DNA of 54,211 nucleotides, from contig NZ_JAEMHW010000006.1 in the NCBI RefSeq assembly GCF_016461705.1, positions 1 through 54,211 on the forward strand, in the 5' to 3' direction. The DNA comes from Streptococcus vicugnae. Lineage in GTDB: Bacteria; Bacillota; Bacilli; Lactobacillales; Streptococcaceae. Positions within the stretch are counted from its first letter, which is position 1. Each line of letters starts with the position of its first letter. Of this stretch, positions 1 to 10,052 are shown piece after piece. The notes beneath the pieces are model-generated. The model was not told the DNA's origin. It did no database searches and was given only the letters and a program-made list of their open reading frames with translations. Made by a program: the position numbers and the translations under genes.

Positions 1-8
1 AGCATTTA

Positions 9-82
9 TCCGCCATAGCTCAGTTGGTAGTAGCGCATGACTGTTAATCATGATGTCGTAGGTTCGAGTCCTACTGGCGGAG
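9..82 (+). tRNA. tRNA-Asn (anticodon GTT)
   Basis: A full cloverleaf can be drawn: acceptor TCCGCCA pairs with TGGCGGA, the T arm carries GGTTCGAGTCC, and the anticodon loop CTGTTAA carries GTT. The CCA end is not encoded. In streptococci tRNA-Asn commonly follows 5S rRNA, so this is probably the tail of an rRNA operon lying just left of the window (inference). Confidence 0.96.
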
Positions 83-104
83 TTTTAAAGCGGTAGACGT
101 AATG

Positions 105-128
105 AGCAACCTTCGGGTTGCTTTTTTT
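105..128 (+). terminator. Terminator after tRNA-Asn
   Basis: A 7-bp stem AGCAACC/GGTTGCT closes a stable TTCG tetraloop and is followed by a T7 run. It would end the presumed rRNA-tRNA transcript before comX. Confidence 0.9.
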
Positions 129-144
129 GTGGCTTTAGGTATGA

Positions 145-190
145 TTTGGACATTTTTGTCATGTTCCTTTTTGACTTTTCCTTTTATAAT
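145..190 (+). promoter_or_regulatory. Candidate ComR (XIP) box and -10 of comX
   Basis: The core GACA-TTTT-TGTC at 149-160 sits inside an imperfect dyad at 145-165. A TATAAT -10 follows at 185-190 and there is no good -35. This layout, GACA-N4-TGTC about 20 bp ahead of the -10, is that of the ComR-controlled comX promoters of mutans, bovis and pyogenic streptococci (family knowledge). comR and comS are not in the window. Confidence 0.72.
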
Positions 191-231
191 GAATGTACCT
201 TTAAGGGAATAATAAAAGGAGAAATGGATTA

Positions 232-708
232 ATGGATTTTGAAGCATATTTTCAAACGGTTTTACCAATTGTTTTAAAATTAAGACGTCACTACTTTGTA
301 AAACTCTGGGATTATGAGGACTGGATACAAGAGGGACGGATTGTCTTCTTCCAACTCTTGCAGGCTCACCCTGATCTTTTTATCAATGAGGGGAAACGAT
401 ACACTTATTTTAAAACAAAATTTTCAAATCATGTTAAGGATACTATCAGACATCAGGAGTCCTTTAAACGTAAGTTTAATCGTATGCCTTATGAGGAAAT
501 TGGTGAAATCAGTCATTCTGTGCCACAAGTTAGTTTTTTAGAAGTAGCTGATTATGTGGCCTATCGAGATAGTTTAGCTCGTTTGCGTGCAAGCTTGGGA
601 GAAGAAGCCAAAGAGAAGTTAGCTAAGGTTATTCGTGGGGAACGATTTGAAGGGAAGAAAGCTTTTTTAACCGAAATTGCCCCTTACTTTGCGGATTTTA
701 AACCATAA
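232..708 (+). CDS. comX: Competence sigma factor ComX/SigX
   Basis: Alternative sigma factor that directs RNA polymerase to late competence genes (DNA uptake and recombination). The 158-residue length fits the family. It shows the streptococcal ComX signature: a DWxQEG-like segment near residues 30-35, YFKTKF at 59-64, IRHQES at 72-77 followed by basic residues, and EEIGEIS at 88-94. The start is set by AGGAG at 218-222; the ATG at 224 runs straight into a stop. The gene stands alone between a tRNA/rRNA terminator and its own terminator, the usual position of streptococcal comX next to an rrn operon. Competence would depend on ComRS pheromone signalling through the box just upstream (inference). 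The gene looks intact. Confidence 0.95.
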   Translation: MDFEAYFQTVLPIVLKLRRHYFVKLWDYEDWIQEGRIVFFQLLQAHPDLFINEGKRYTYFKTKFSNHVKDTIRHQESFKRKFNRMPYEEIGEISHSVPQVSFLEVADYVAYRDSLARLRASLGEEAKEKLAKVIRGERFEGKKAFLTEIAPYFADFKP

Positions 709-722
709 GTATCAATTGAAAA

Positions 723-753
723 AAGATCAGAGATTTCTGATCTTCTTTTTTTT
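723..753 (+). terminator. Terminator after comX
   Basis: A 9-bp perfect stem AAGATCAGA/TCTGATCTT with loop GATT is followed by a T-rich tail. The A-run on the other side would let it also serve leftward transcription. Confidence 0.88.
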
Positions 754-805
754 ATTCTGCTTGGAAGAATGATTGGTAGAGTGCTCGCACGGCTTCTTTT
801 AGATA
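752..805 (-). pseudogene. Possible 3' remnant of a lost leftward gene
   Basis: Read leftward, 17 sense codons (IYLKEAVRALYQSFFQAE-like end) run into a TAA at 752-754, exactly at the comX terminator hairpin. The frame is closed upstream by a stop at 806-808, so only a C-terminal scrap remains. The codons look protein-like, but the piece is too short to identify. It could equally be chance. Confidence 0.3.
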
Positions 806-845
806 GATTTATCAACAAAAACAGAATATTTGTCTAAAAATATCA

Positions 846-874
846 AAAATAATTCGCTTTTAGCGAATTATTTT
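846..874. terminator. 13-bp hairpin between comX and the ACT gene
   Basis: Perfect stem AAAATAATTCGCT/AGCGAATTATTTT around a TTT loop. The AT ends give U-runs on both strands, so it could act as a bidirectional terminator. It lies about 15 bases before the CodY-like box of the next operon. Confidence 0.6.
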
Positions 875-888
875 GCTAATTAAATGGA

Positions 889-913
889 ATTTTTCAGAAA
901 ATTGTGGTAAAAT
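889..913 (+). promoter_or_regulatory. CodY-like box overlapping an extended -10 promoter
   Basis: ATTTTTCAGAAAATT at 889-903 matches the CodY consensus AATTTTCWGAAAATT at 14 of 15 positions. It abuts an extended -10, TG-G-TAAAAT, at 905-913. CodY bound here would block RNA polymerase, so repression in rich medium is predicted (inference). Confidence 0.65.
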
Positions 914-942
914 TGAACAAATATTAGTTTTGGAGGCTTCTC

Positions 943-1209
943 ATGAAAGCAATTATTACTGTTGTCGGAAAAGATAAAGCAGGTATTGTAGCAGGTGTTT
1001 CAGCTAAAATTGCTGAATTTGGTTTGAATATTGATGATATTTCTCAGACTGTTTTAGATGATTTCTTTACAATGATGGCTGTTGTTTCATCTGATGAAAA
1101 ACAAGATTTTACAAAATTACGTTCTGAATTTGAAGCTTATGGAGAAACTTTGAACGTCAAAATTAACATTCAAAGTGCAGCGATTTTTGACGCCATGTAC
1201 AATATTTAA
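943..1209 (+). CDS. ACT-domain protein, UPF0237 family
   Basis: An 88-residue protein made of a single ACT domain. The N-terminal strand and turn ([16 protein letters not shown], about residues 5-20) is the classic ACT ligand-binding turn seen in amino-acid-responsive regulators such as GcvR. It is probably a small ligand sensor, but no biochemical role is established for this family. GGAGG precedes the ATG. The next gene starts 11 bases on, so the pair forms an operon conserved across streptococci (SP_0238-SP_0239 in pneumococcus). The upstream CodY-like box suggests control by branched-chain amino acids. Confidence 0.92.
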   Translation: MKAIITVVGKDKAGIVAGVSAKIAEFGLNIDDISQTVLDDFFTMMAVVSSDEKQDFTKLRSEFEAYGETLNVKINIQSAAIFDAMYNI

Positions 1210-1220
1210 GGAGGCTAATT

Positions 1221-2558
1221 GTGGATATTAGACAAGTTACTGAAACGATTGCAATGATTGAAGAGCAAAATTTCGATGTTCGTACAATTACTATGGGAAT
1301 TTCTCTTCTTGATTGTATTGATCCTGATATTAACAAAGCTGCCGATAAAATTTACAAAAAAGTTGTCGAAAAAGCTGGTTCACTCGTAAAAGTTGGTGAT
1401 GAAATCGCCGCCGAACTTGGTATTCCGATTGTAAATAAACGTGTTTCTGTAACACCAATCTCAATTATTGGTGCTGCAACTGATGCGACAGATTATCTTC
1501 CTCTTGCCCATGCTTTGGATAAAGCTGCACATGAAATTGGTATTGATTTCATTGGTGGATTTTCTGCTTTGGTTCAAAAAGGTTACCAAAAAGGTGATGA
1601 AATTTTAATTAATTCTATTCCTCGTGCACTTGCTGAGACAGAAAAAGTATGTTCATCAGTCAATATTGGTTCAACAAAATCAGGTATTAATATGACAGCA
1701 GTTGCTGATATGGGACGTGTGATTAAAGAAACTGCTCAATTGTCTGATTTAGGCGCTGCGAAATTAGTTGTGTTTGCCAATGCGGTTGAGGATAATCCTT
1801 TCATGGCTGGTGCTTTCCATGGTGTTGGTGAAGCGGATGTTGTCATTAATGTCGGTGTTTCTGGTCCTGGTGTTGTCAAACGTGCTCTTGAAAAAGTTCG
1901 AGGTGAAAGCTTCGATGTTGTTGCAGAAACTGTTAAGAAAACAGCCTTCAAAATTACTCGTATCGGTCAATTAGTTGGTCAAATGGCTAGTGAACGTTTA
2001 GGGGTTAAATTTGGTATTGTTGACCTTTCACTTGCTCCTACACCAGCTGTTGGGGATTCTGTCGCTCGTGTTCTTGAAGAAATGGGACTTGAAGCAGTTG
2101 GTACTCACGGTACAACTGCAGCTCTTGCGCTTTTGAATGACCAAGTTAAAAAAGGTGGAATCATGGCTTGTAACCAAGTCGGTGGTCTATCAGGTGCTTT
2201 CATTCCAGTTTCTGAAGATGAAGGAATGATTGCTGCTGTTCAAAATGGTTCTCTTAATTTAGAAAAACTTGAAGCTATGACTGCTATCTGTTCTGTTGGT
2301 TTGGACATGATTGCTATTCCTGAGGATACACCTCATGAAACAATTGCTGCTATGATTGCTGATGAAGCGGCTATTGGTGTCATTAACCAAAAAACAACAG
2401 CTGTACGTATTATTCCAAAAGGTAAAGAAGGCGATATGATTGAATTTGGTGGTCTTCTCGGTGCCGCACCTGTTATGCGTGTTAATCACAATTCATCTGC
2501 TGATTTTATTCATCGAGGTGGACAAATTCCTGCGCCGGTTCATAGCTTTAAAAACTAA
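1221..2558 (+). CDS. PFL family protein, UPF0210 (DUF711)
   Basis: A 445-residue cytosolic protein of the UPF0210/DUF711 family, structurally related to the glycyl-radical/PFL fold but with no demonstrated enzymatic role. Family features include [25 protein letters not shown] and a glycine-rich [10 protein letters not shown] segment. It starts with GTG behind AAGGAGG and is co-transcribed with the ACT protein, its constant partner in Gram-positive genomes. The pairing suggests that the ACT protein senses a ligand for it (inference). It ends just before a strong terminator. Confidence 0.93.
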   Translation: MDIRQVTETIAMIEEQNFDVRTITMGISLLDCIDPDINKAADKIYKKVVEKAGSLVKVGDEIAAELGIPIVNKRVSVTPISIIGAATDATDYLPLAHALDKAAHEIGIDFIGGFSALVQKGYQKGDEILINSIPRALAETEKVCSSVNIGSTKSGINMTAVADMGRVIKETAQLSDLGAAKLVVFANAVEDNPFMAGAFHGVGEADVVINVGVSGPGVVKRALEKVRGESFDVVAETVKKTAFKITRIGQLVGQMASERLGVKFGIVDLSLAPTPAVGDSVARVLEEMGLEAVGTHGTTAALALLNDQVKKGGIMACNQVGGLSGAFIPVSEDEGMIAAVQNGSLNLEKLEAMTAICSVGLDMIAIPEDTPHETIAAMIADEAAIGVINQKTTAVRIIPKGKEGDMIEFGGLLGAAPVMRVNHNSSADFIHRGGQIPAPVHSFKN

Positions 2559-2587
2559 CTTGTTGATTATTTTCAGTCATATAATAT

Positions 2588-2620
2588 CTAGGGTAGAAAG
2601 ATTTACTACCCTAGTTTTTT
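2588..2620 (+). terminator. Terminator after the ACT/UPF0210 operon
   Basis: Perfect 9-bp stem CTAGGGTAG/CTACCCTAG followed by T6. Confidence 0.92.
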
Positions 2621-2686
2621 GTCTGAAAGGCTTCATCATTTTCTTAATCAAGATTGTGTTTTGAAGAAAGAAGCAATGAAAAAATA

Positions 2687-2695
2687 TGATATAAT
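2687..2695 (+). promoter_or_regulatory. Extended -10 promoter of the cell-wall operon
   Basis: TG-A-TATAAT with no recognisable -35. It would give a leader of about 75 bases before the phosphatase start at 2777. Confidence 0.6.
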
Positions 2696-2776
2696 AAAGT
2701 GGCATTAAGGTCTTAAAATTAATGTTGATTTTGTTATAGCTATCCCTGTTTGTTTCTAGTTTTTAGGAGGAAGCCA

Positions 2777-3481
2777 ATGGTAAAAACAAGGTTGTATATT
2801 GCTCGTCATGGTAAGACAATGTTTAACACAATCGGTCGTGCGCAAGGGTGGAGCGATACTCCGCTGACGACTGAAGGTGAAAGTGGTATTCAGGAACTTG
2901 GTGTCGGATTAAAAGACGCTGGTTTAATATTTAAAGAAGCTTTTTCGAGTGATAGTGGGCGAACTTTGCAAACAATGGAAATTATTCTGCGAGAGTGTCA
3001 TCAAGAAGATATTCCTTACACGCGTGATAAACGAATTCGCGAGTGGTGTTTTGGTAGTCTAGATGGTGGTTACGATGGTGAATTGTTTAATGGTGTTCTT
3101 CCTCGTGTTTTTGACAAGGATATGACTAAGCTCACTTATGAAGAATTGGCAGAAGGTATTTATAAAGTTGATACTGCTGGTTGGGCTGAAACCTGGGAAG
3201 TATTGAGTAGTCGGATTCTAGAAGGATTTACGGCTATCGCTAAAAAAGTTGAGGCATCAGGTGGTGGTAATGCCATTGTAGTTAGTCATGGCATGACTAT
3301 TGGTACTTTTTTGTGGCTGGTAGATCCTACGACACCAAGAGGTTTGGGAATAGATAATGGTAGTGTGACAATTGTTAGTTTTGAGAATGGCAAATTTATT
3401 ATTGAATCGATTGGAGATGTCAGTTATCGTCTCAGAGGTCGACAATTATTAGAAGAAAGAAAAGATGAGAAAAAAGCGTAG
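2777..3481 (+). CDS. Histidine phosphatase family protein (phosphoglycerate-mutase-like)
   Basis: A 234-residue branch-1 histidine phosphatase. The phospho-accepting histidine is H11 in ARHGKT, and the second catalytic histidine is H171 in VVSHGMT. The ATG at 2777 is chosen because AGGAGG lies six bases upstream; an ATG at 2750 in the same frame has no binding site and would add nine unconserved residues. The substrate cannot be read from the sequence, and the long insert after the RHG motif argues against a glycolytic mutase. It overlaps the next gene by 17 bases and heads a three-gene operon with two wall hydrolases. Confidence 0.9.
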   Translation: MVKTRLYIARHGKTMFNTIGRAQGWSDTPLTTEGESGIQELGVGLKDAGLIFKEAFSSDSGRTLQTMEIILRECHQEDIPYTRDKRIREWCFGSLDGGYDGELFNGVLPRVFDKDMTKLTYEELAEGIYKVDTAGWAETWEVLSSRILEGFTAIAKKVEASGGGNAIVVSHGMTIGTFLWLVDPTTPRGLGIDNGSVTIVSFENGKFIIESIGDVSYRLRGRQLLEERKDEKKA

Positions 3482-4235
3482 TTTACCAACCTTAATTTTA
3501 GGGTTATTAATTATTATCATTTTTGTTGCTGGAATTTTTATTTTTGTCCAAGGTGACCGATTAACACTAGGTAGAAATACTAAAAGTACTTCTGTGAGTC
3601 AAAATGTCTCTACGAAGTCTTCTTCAGTAACTGCTAAAACGAAAACATCTGATTTACCTAATGTTTCAAGTGATGATTGGGCATTGGTTTTGGTTAATCG
3701 CAATCATGTTACACCAGAGATGGATCCAGATTTGACACAAATTGACAACATTACTGTTGATTCACGTATTGCTGACAATGTTCGTAGTTTCTTAGCTGCA
3801 GCGCAAGCTATTGATGCTAATGAACATTTGATTTCTGGCTATCGAAGTGTTGCTTATCAAGAAGAATTGTTCAATTCATACGTTTCACAAGAAATGTCAG
3901 CTGATCCGAGTCTGACACAATCTGCTGCGGAGGACTTGGTTAAAACCTATTCTCAACCAGCAGGTGCTAGTGAGCATCAGACGGGACTTGCAATGGATAT
4001 GAGTACAGTTAATTATCTCAACCAAAGTGATACTGACGTTGTTGAAAAAGTGAAAACTATCGCACCTGAATATGGATTTGTTCTTCGTTTTCCAAAAGGA
4101 AAAAGTGAGTCAACAGGTGTTGATTATGAAGATTGGCACTTCCGTTATGTTGGTAAAGAATCAGCAAAATACATGACTGATAATAATCTTAGCCTTGAAG
4201 AATACATTGCTTTGTTGAAGGAGAATAAACGATGA
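3465..4235 (+). CDS. Membrane-anchored D,D/L,D-carboxypeptidase (VanY/LdcB/DacB family, M15B)
   Basis: A 256-residue peptidoglycan-trimming zinc peptidase. A membrane anchor spans residues about 8-28, followed by a Ser/Thr/Lys-rich linker to about residue 65 and then the M15B domain. The zinc and catalytic motifs are intact: SGYRS at 124-128, SEHxxGxAxD with H171 and D178, and EDWHFRY with H225. Streptococcal relatives (LdcB/DacB) shorten stem peptides to tripeptides. It overlaps the phosphatase by 17 bases and shares ATGA with the next gene, so translation is probably coupled. D,D or L,D specificity cannot be decided here. Confidence 0.92.
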   Translation: MRKKRSLPTLILGLLIIIIFVAGIFIFVQGDRLTLGRNTKSTSVSQNVSTKSSSVTAKTKTSDLPNVSSDDWALVLVNRNHVTPEMDPDLTQIDNITVDSRIADNVRSFLAAAQAIDANEHLISGYRSVAYQEELFNSYVSQEMSADPSLTQSAAEDLVKTYSQPAGASEHQTGLAMDMSTVNYLNQSDTDVVEKVKTIAPEYGFVLRFPKGKSESTGVDYEDWHFRYVGKESAKYMTDNNLSLEEYIALLKENKR

Positions 4236-4822
4236 AATCTCGATTCTCTTTTGTTCAATTTCTTGTATTTTTGGCTGTTTTGGTTCTAGGTATTTTTTCA
4301 CCGCTATATGCTCACCAAGCAACACCTAGTGCAAATAAAACACAAAAAGTTTCCTATAATAAGTCGGAATTTTTTGCTGACATTGCACCAACGGTTCAAG
4401 AAGTGGCAGAAGCTTATGGCGTGCGTCCGTCATTGGTGATGGCACAAGCAGCGTTAGAATCTGATTATGGTCAAAATTTGCTAGCTGTAAAATATCATAA
4501 TCTCTTTGCTGTTTCTGCGCAGCCAGGAAATAAACCTGTGACTTTGAAATACAAACGTTATTTTGTCAATGAGTGGCAAACTGAAATTGGCCAATTTGCT
4601 GTTTATAAATCTTGGGATGATGCTATTTACGATTATTTTGATTTGCTGAAATCAGGTAAAATTCGCAATAGCGAGGGTGCTTATGATATTATGGTTTCTA
4701 ATAAAGGTTATAAGAAACCTGCACAAGCATTACAGGATATGAACTTTAGTACAGACCCTAATTATGCTAGTAAATTGATTAATATTATTGAAGAAAATAG
4801 CTTAACGACATACGATAAATAA
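4232..4822 (+). CDS. Secreted N-acetylglucosaminidase (GH73)
   Basis: A 196-residue exported glucosaminidase-type wall hydrolase. A signal peptide with hydrophobic core at residues 8-24 probably ends near AHQA. The GH73 domain fills the rest, with the presumed catalytic glutamate E76 in QAALESDYGQ and the family motif YHNLFAV near residue 89. No SH3b, LysM or choline-binding repeats are present, so it acts without a separate wall-binding module. The start ATG overlaps the TGA of the carboxypeptidase. Together the two enzymes cut glycan strands and peptide stems, pointing to cell separation or wall turnover. Confidence 0.9.
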   Translation: MKSRFSFVQFLVFLAVLVLGIFSPLYAHQATPSANKTQKVSYNKSEFFADIAPTVQEVAEAYGVRPSLVMAQAALESDYGQNLLAVKYHNLFAVSAQPGNKPVTLKYKRYFVNEWQTEIGQFAVYKSWDDAIYDYFDLLKSGKIRNSEGAYDIMVSNKGYKKPAQALQDMNFSTDPNYASKLINIIEENSLTTYDK

Positions 4823-4826
4823 CAGA

Positions 4827-4853
4827 TTAGCACTCTATCAAAAAGAGTGCTAA
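4827..4853. promoter_or_regulatory. CIRCE operator 1 (perfect)
   Basis: TTAGCACTC-N9-GAGTGCTAA matches the HrcA operator exactly. It lies upstream of the -35 and immediately after the glucosaminidase stop. With the T-run after it, the hairpin could also act as the terminator of the wall operon. Confidence 0.97.
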
Positions 4854-4870
4854 TTTTTTATGCTTTTTCC

Positions 4871-4898
4871 TTGACACTGCTTTTTAGAGGAGTATAAT
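4871..4898 (+). promoter_or_regulatory. hrcA operon promoter
   Basis: TTGACA at 4871-4876, a 16-bp spacer, then TATAAT at 4893-4898. It is flanked by the two CIRCE operators. Confidence 0.88.
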
Positions 4899-4909
4899 AG
4901 AATTATAAA

Positions 4910-4936
4910 TTAGCAGTCGAGGTAAATGAGTGCTAA
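4910..4936. promoter_or_regulatory. CIRCE operator 2 (one mismatch)
   Basis: TTAGCAGTC-N9-GAGTGCTAA: one base in the left arm (C to G) departs from the consensus. It lies just downstream of the predicted transcription start, the usual repressing position, and also falls in the mRNA leader. Confidence 0.93.
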
Positions 4937-4956
4937 AAGTGGAAAGGGGCGAGGTT

Positions 4957-5991
4957 ATGATTACGCAACGTCAAAGTGAAATTCTGAATCTAATCGTCGA
5001 ATTATTTACGCAGACGCATGAACCTATCGGCTCTAAAACTTTGCAAGCTACTATTGATTCAAGTAGTGCCACGATTCGTAATGATATGGCTAAACTTGAG
5101 AAATTAGGTCTGCTTGAGAAGGCTCATACGTCTAGTGGACGAATGCCGAGTGCTGCTGGATTTAAGTACTTTGTTGAGCATTCATTGAGTCTTGATAGTA
5201 TTGATGAACGTGATATTTATCAAGTGGTTAAGGCCTTTGATTTTGAAGCTTTCAAACTTGATGATATTTTACAAAAAGCTAGTCAGGTTTTGGCTGATAT
5301 GACTGGTTATACATCAGTAATTTTGGATGTTGAGCCAGCTCGTCAAAAATTAACAGCTTTTGATATTGTTCAGCTATCAAGTCATGACGCTTTAGCTGTC
5401 TTGACCTTAGATGAATCCAAACCAGCAACTATTCAATTTGCTATTCCAAAGAACTTTATGTTAAAGGATTTGGTAACCTTGAAAGAAATCGTTGATGAAC
5501 GTTTGCTAGGTCGCACGGTTATGGATATTCATTATAAGTTACGAACAGAAATTCCACAGGTTTTGCAAAAATACTTTACAGTCACGGATAATGTTTTAGA
5601 TTTGTTTGACTATATTTTTGCAGAATTGTTCAGGGAATTAGTTTTTGTAGCTGGTAAGGTTAATTCGCTTGATTATGCAGATTTAGAAACTTATCGTTTC
5701 TTGGATGATGATCAAAGAGTGGCAGTTGCTCTTCGTTCTTCGATGAAAGAAGATGAAATTGCTAATGTTCAAGTTGCGGATAGTCAAGAACCAGCTTTAG
5801 CTAATGTGACTGTTTTGACACATAAGTTTCTGATTCCTTATCGTGGATTTGGGCTTCTTAGCTTAATTGGTCCTATTGATATGGATTATCGTCGAAGTGT
5901 TAGTCTGGTCAATGTTATCGGGCGTGTTTTAGCGATGAAACTTGGTGATTACTACAGATATCTTAATAGTAATCACTACGAGGTCAACTAA
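4957..5991 (+). CDS. hrcA: Heat-inducible transcription repressor HrcA
   Basis: A 344-residue repressor of class I heat-shock genes that binds CIRCE and is kept active by GroEL. The N-terminal winged helix (about residues 1-75) contains [34 protein letters not shown] recognition sequence; the GAF-like core and dimerisation part follow. The ATG at 4957 is preferred over an in-frame GTG at 4930 because the GTG lies inside CIRCE 2 and the AGGGGCGAGG site fits 4957. The length equals that of pneumococcal HrcA. It is the first gene of hrcA-grpE-dnaK and is autoregulated through the two operators. Confidence 0.97.
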   Translation: MITQRQSEILNLIVELFTQTHEPIGSKTLQATIDSSSATIRNDMAKLEKLGLLEKAHTSSGRMPSAAGFKYFVEHSLSLDSIDERDIYQVVKAFDFEAFKLDDILQKASQVLADMTGYTSVILDVEPARQKLTAFDIVQLSSHDALAVLTLDESKPATIQFAIPKNFMLKDLVTLKEIVDERLLGRTVMDIHYKLRTEIPQVLQKYFTVTDNVLDLFDYIFAELFRELVFVAGKVNSLDYADLETYRFLDDDQRVAVALRSSMKEDEIANVQVADSQEPALANVTVLTHKFLIPYRGFGLLSLIGPIDMDYRRSVSLVNVIGRVLAMKLGDYYRYLNSNHYEVN

Positions 5992-6036
5992 GTTTAGTAA
6001 TTGAATTAAATTGATAAAAAGATAGGGAGGGACACA

Positions 6037-6576
6037 GTGTCAGAAGAAATCAAAAATGAAGAACTTCAAGAAGAAGTTGAAGTCACTGATGTTGTGACTG
6101 AAGAAAAAGTAGAAGAGCAGCCTCAAGAAGATGCTCAGAATGAAGAATTGCAAAAAGCACTTGAGCGTGCTGAGGATTTTGAAAATAAATACCTTCGTGC
6201 GCATGCTGAAATGCAAAATATTCAACGTCGTGCTAACGAAGAGCGTCAACAATTGCAAAAATATCGTTCACAAGATTTAGCTAAAGCAATCTTGCCAAGT
6301 TTGGATAATTTGGAACGAGCACTTGCTGTTGAAGGTTTGACTGACGATGTTAAAAAAGGTCTTGAGATGACACGTGACAGCTTGGTTCGTGCACTTAACG
6401 AAGAAGGTGTCGAAGAAGTTGTTGTTGAAAACTTTGACCACAATTTGCATATGGCGGTTCAAACACTTCCAGCGGATGATGAACATCCAGTGGATAGCAT
6501 TGCTCAAGTTCTTCAAAAAGGTTATAAACTTCACGAACGCCTATTGCGTCCGGCTATGGTTGTTGTTTACAACTAA
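6037..6576 (+). CDS. grpE: Nucleotide exchange factor GrpE
   Basis: A 179-residue cochaperone that drives ADP release from DnaK. The N-terminus is a highly acidic, Glu/Val-rich tail (about 1-40), followed by the long dimeric coiled coil (about 40-100) and the C-terminal beta domain ending in [13 protein letters not shown], the conserved GrpE end. It starts with GTG behind GGGAGGGA. It lies 45 bases after hrcA in the heat-shock operon. Confidence 0.97.
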   Translation: MSEEIKNEELQEEVEVTDVVTEEKVEEQPQEDAQNEELQKALERAEDFENKYLRAHAEMQNIQRRANEERQQLQKYRSQDLAKAILPSLDNLERALAVEGLTDDVKKGLEMTRDSLVRALNEEGVEEVVVENFDHNLHMAVQTLPADDEHPVDSIAQVLQKGYKLHERLLRPAMVVVYN

Positions 6577-6587
6577 TTATTAGTAAC

Positions 6588-6610
6588 AACGACTTGACCG
6601 CAATGTCGTT
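6588..6610 (+). other. Small hairpin between grpE and dnaK
   Basis: AACGAC/GTCGTT stem around an 11-base loop with no T-run, so not a terminator. It could be an mRNA processing or stability element (inference). Confidence 0.35.
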
Positions 6611-6662
6611 AAACTATAACTGAAAGCATAAAACGATAAATTCATAATAAAAAGAGGGATAG

Positions 6663-8495
<1,833 letters not shown>

Positions 8496-8848
8496 TTCAT
8501 TTAAGAGATGTTACGAGTGAGTTTCCAAACTTACTCTAACAATCTTTAGTGACTTACTGGCTGGATGAGGCTGGTATGCCTCATTTCTCGGTAGGTTATA
8601 AAAATTCAGAGGTTGCAAAACATCAACCTCTGTTTTTGGATAAATAGAGAAGCTATTGAATTATTTTGAATGATGAAGAAAGGAAAAGTGTTCAGAAATG
8701 AACACGGGCTGAAAAGGCGTAAAAGTTATTTTATATATTTGAATACGCCTACGACTCTATGAAAAAAGATAAACTTTACCTAGATGCAAGCATCGTCGGA
8801 CGGTTTCCTATTTTTCTTTGAGTCGCTTAACAGCTTAATATCATAATT
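8496..8848 (+). other. Structured 353-base dnaK-dnaJ gap
   Basis: No ordinary gene fits here. A chain of hairpins can be seen: 8515-8536 (GAGTGAGTTT with AAACTTACTC), 8565-8584 (ATGAGGC/GCCTCAT), the terminator at 8607-8637, 8688-8705 (GTGTTCA-GAAA-TGAACAC), 8715-8750 (AGGCGTA/TACGCCT), 8783-8794 (GATGCAAGCATC), and a long-range CGACTC (8752-8757) with GAGTCG (8820-8825). Two tiny reading frames, GTG 8688-8762 and ATG 8759-8821, overlap by ATGA in the same stretch. No clear promoter or CIRCE is visible before dnaJ. Confidence 0.6.
8607..8637 (+). terminator. Terminator after dnaK
   Basis: Perfect 9-bp stem CAGAGGTTG/CAACCTCTG with an 8-base loop and T5. It probably ends or attenuates transcription before dnaJ, lowering DnaJ relative to DnaK. 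Confidence 0.82.
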
Positions 8849-9991
8849 ATGAACAATACAGAATTTTACGATCGTTTGGGTGTGTCTAAAGATGCTTCGC
8901 AAGCTGAAATTAAAAAAGCTTATCGAAAAATGTCTAAAAAATATCACCCAGATATTAATAAAGAACCTGGCGCAGAAGAAAAATATAAAGAAGTTCAAGA
9001 AGCTTACGAGACTCTAGGTGATGAACAAAAACGTGCTGCTTATGACCAATATGGTCCTGCTGGAGCTAATGGTGGCTTCGGTGGTGGAGCAGGCGGTGGC
9101 TTTGGTGGCTTTGATGGCGGTGGTTTCGGTGGCTTTGAAGACATCTTTTCAAGTTTCTTTGGCGGAGGCGGCGGTATGCGAAATCCAAATGCGCCTCGCC
9201 AAGGGGATGACCTTCAATACCGTGTTAATTTGACATTTGAAGAAGCTGTTTTTGGTGTTGAAAAAGAAGTAACTTACAACCGTGAATCAACATGTTCAAC
9301 ATGTCACGGTTCAGGTGCAAAACCAGGAACTAGCCCTGTGACATGTAGTCGCTGTCATGGTTCAGGTGTTATTAACGTTGATACACAAACACCGCTTGGT
9401 ATGATGCGTCGTCAAGTAACCTGTGATGTCTGCCATGGTACTGGTAAAGAGATTAAAGATCCATGTCCAACATGTCATGGTACTGGTCATGAAAAGAAAA
9501 CACACAAAGTGTCTGTTAAAATTCCAGCAGGTGTTGAAACTGGTCAACAAATTCGCTTGCAAGGTCAAGGTGAAGCTGGATTTAACGGTGGCCCATATGG
9601 TGACCTCTTTGTTATTATCAATGTCTTGCCAAGTAAGCAATTTGAACGAAATGGTTCAACAATTTACTACAACATGAACATCAGTTTTGTTCAAGCAGCA
9701 CTTGGTGATACAGTAGAAGTACCAACTGTTCATGGCGATGTTGAAATGACAATTCCAGCTGGTACTCAAACTGGTAAGACTTTCCGACTCCGTGGTAAAG
9801 GTGCTCCTAAATTGCGTGGTGGTGGTCAAGGTGACCAACACGTTACGGTTAATATTGTGACACCAACAAAACTTAACGATGCACAAGTTGAAGCTCTTAA
9901 ACAATTTGCGCAAGCAGGTGGCGACAAAGTTGGAAATCTTAAGAAAAAAGGTTTCTTCAACAAAGTTAAAGACGCCTTTGATGGTGAATAA
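8849..9991 (+). CDS. dnaJ: Chaperone protein DnaJ (Hsp40)
   Basis: A 380-residue type I Hsp40 that delivers clients to DnaK. The J domain (about 4-70) has HPD at 33-35; a long Gly/Phe-rich region spans about 72-125; four CxxCHGxG zinc repeats lie at about 150-215; substrate-binding beta domains follow. The start [12 protein letters not shown] matches pneumococcal DnaJ, yet no Shine-Dalgarno is visible (AGCTTAATATCATAATT precedes ATG). It follows a terminator and a structured gap rather than sitting tightly behind dnaK. Confidence 0.97.
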   Translation: MNNTEFYDRLGVSKDASQAEIKKAYRKMSKKYHPDINKEPGAEEKYKEVQEAYETLGDEQKRAAYDQYGPAGANGGFGGGAGGGFGGFDGGGFGGFEDIFSSFFGGGGGMRNPNAPRQGDDLQYRVNLTFEEAVFGVEKEVTYNRESTCSTCHGSGAKPGTSPVTCSRCHGSGVINVDTQTPLGMMRRQVTCDVCHGTGKEIKDPCPTCHGTGHEKKTHKVSVKIPAGVETGQQIRLQGQGEAGFNGGPYGDLFVIINVLPSKQFERNGSTIYYNMNISFVQAALGDTVEVPTVHGDVEMTIPAGTQTGKTFRLRGKGAPKLRGGGQGDQHVTVNIVTPTKLNDAQVEALKQFAQAGGDKVGNLKKKGFFNKVKDAFDGE

Positions 9992-10000
9992 TTGAAAACT

Positions 10001-10037
10001 AAAAAGAGGTTGGAATCTATTTTCCGGTCTCTTTTTT
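10001..10037 (+). terminator. Terminator after dnaJ
   Basis: AAAAAGAGGTTGGAA pairs with TTCCGGTCTCTTTTT (three G-U pairs), followed by T-rich sequence. It closely resembles the hairpin at 10830-10862 on the other side of the next gene. Confidence 0.88.
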
Positions 10038-10052
10038 ATAGAAGGGGAGATT

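Noticed and set aside
4930..4956. GTG at 4930 as the hrcA start
   Set aside because: It lies inside the second CIRCE, has no ribosome site, and adds nine residues not found in HrcA. ATG 4957 has AGGGGCGAGG upstream.
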